DNA of 7,325 bases. It comes from Akkermansia muciniphila (GTDB taxonomy: Bacteria > Pseudomonadota > Gammaproteobacteria > Burkholderiales > Burkholderiaceae_C). Positions within the stretch are counted from its first letter, which is position 1. Every line of letters starts with the position of its first letter. Where the stretch lies: positions 1 to 7,325 of the forward strand of contig CALPVM020000112.1 of the NCBI GenBank assembly GCA_943327015.2. Direction: 5' to 3'. The position numbers and the translations under genes are program-made. The notes beneath the pieces were generated by a model. That model worked only from the letters and a program-made list of their open reading frames with translations, ran no database searches and had not been told where the DNA came from. This document shows positions 7,128 to 7,325 of the stretch, in pieces.

Positions 7128-7325
7128 TTAGATCGCACTATCGGGCAACTGTTTTGCCAAAAAATCGTACACCTTACGTAGACGCATATTGCCACGAATT
7201 TCACGGTGCACCACCAGCCAAATTGGCATAGCAGGAACCTTGTAATGGGGCAGTAACGGCACCACCTCCGGGTCAGTGCGAATCAAATAATTCGATATAA
7301 AACCAACGCCTACGCCTGCACGTAC
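7128..7325 (-). CDS. LysR-type transcriptional regulator, C-terminal part only
   Basis: The reading frame enters from the right edge and ends at TAA 7130-7128, giving the last 65 residues. The segment begins RAGVGVGFISNYL and continues with PEVVPLLP, PIWLVVHREIR and MRLRKVYDFLAKQL. This is the standard end of the LysR substrate-binding domain: the glycine-rich strand, then the W-L-V-x-H strand, then the final helix starting with the R-x-R/K-V motif. The DNA-binding N-terminus lies outside the window, so its target cannot be inferred. It converges with tetR across about 190 bases. I see no strong terminator between them, only a 5-bp stem (CTGCA/TGCAG, 6954-6974) without a T run. Confidence 0.85.
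   Translation of the reverse strand, partial: VRAGVGVGFISNYLIRTDPEVVPLLPHYKVPAMPIWLVVHREIRGNMRLRKVYDFLAKQLPDSAI

Noticed and set aside
7004..7231. 75-residue plus-strand ORF at the right end
   Set aside because: It is antisense to the LysR C-terminus, which has a recognisable domain ending.

Overview
The window looks like chromosomal DNA of a Gram-negative proteobacterium. It carries a tripartite RND efflux system with an outer-membrane TolC-type channel, a TetR regulator and a LysR regulator. Base composition looks close to balanced. The style of the proteins would suit a beta- or gammaproteobacterium, but I cannot name a genus from the sequence.

Layout from left to right: (1) bases 1-461, minus strand, hold the N-terminal 153 residues of a DUF4143-type AAA ATPase that runs off the left edge. 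(2) Bases 462-529 are a short gap containing a perfect 15-bp inverted repeat (37 bp overall) that abuts the ATPase start codon, with a plausible promoter just upstream. (3) Bases 530-6182, minus strand, hold a complete three-gene efflux operon transcribed as outer-membrane factor (TolC/NodT family), then periplasmic adaptor lipoprotein, then RND inner-membrane pump. (4) Bases 6183-6306 are a divergent control region with two copies of a GTTGAC-N3-GTCAAC palindrome wrapped around a good sigma70 promoter for the efflux operon. (5) Bases 6307-6936, plus strand, hold a TetR-family repressor with a WHG-type ligand domain. (6) Bases 6937-7325 hold the last 65 codons of a LysR-type regulator on the minus strand and, just downstream of it, a doubtful 36-codon membrane-peptide ORF.

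How it fits together: the TetR protein very probably binds the two palindromes and shuts off the divergent promoter until a ligand releases it. The adaptor and pump then join the outer-membrane channel to expel a toxic compound. The pump most resembles the TriC-like branch of RND transporters, but the substrate cannot be read from sequence. The ATPase and LysR genes are flanking genes with no evident functional tie to the efflux system.

Most of the window is a well-built but conventional regulated efflux locus. The points most worth a second look are the ATPase palindrome, which may act as operator or leader hairpin, and the compact dual-operator promoter. I found no convincing undescribed system, RNA gene, mobile element or CRISPR array.
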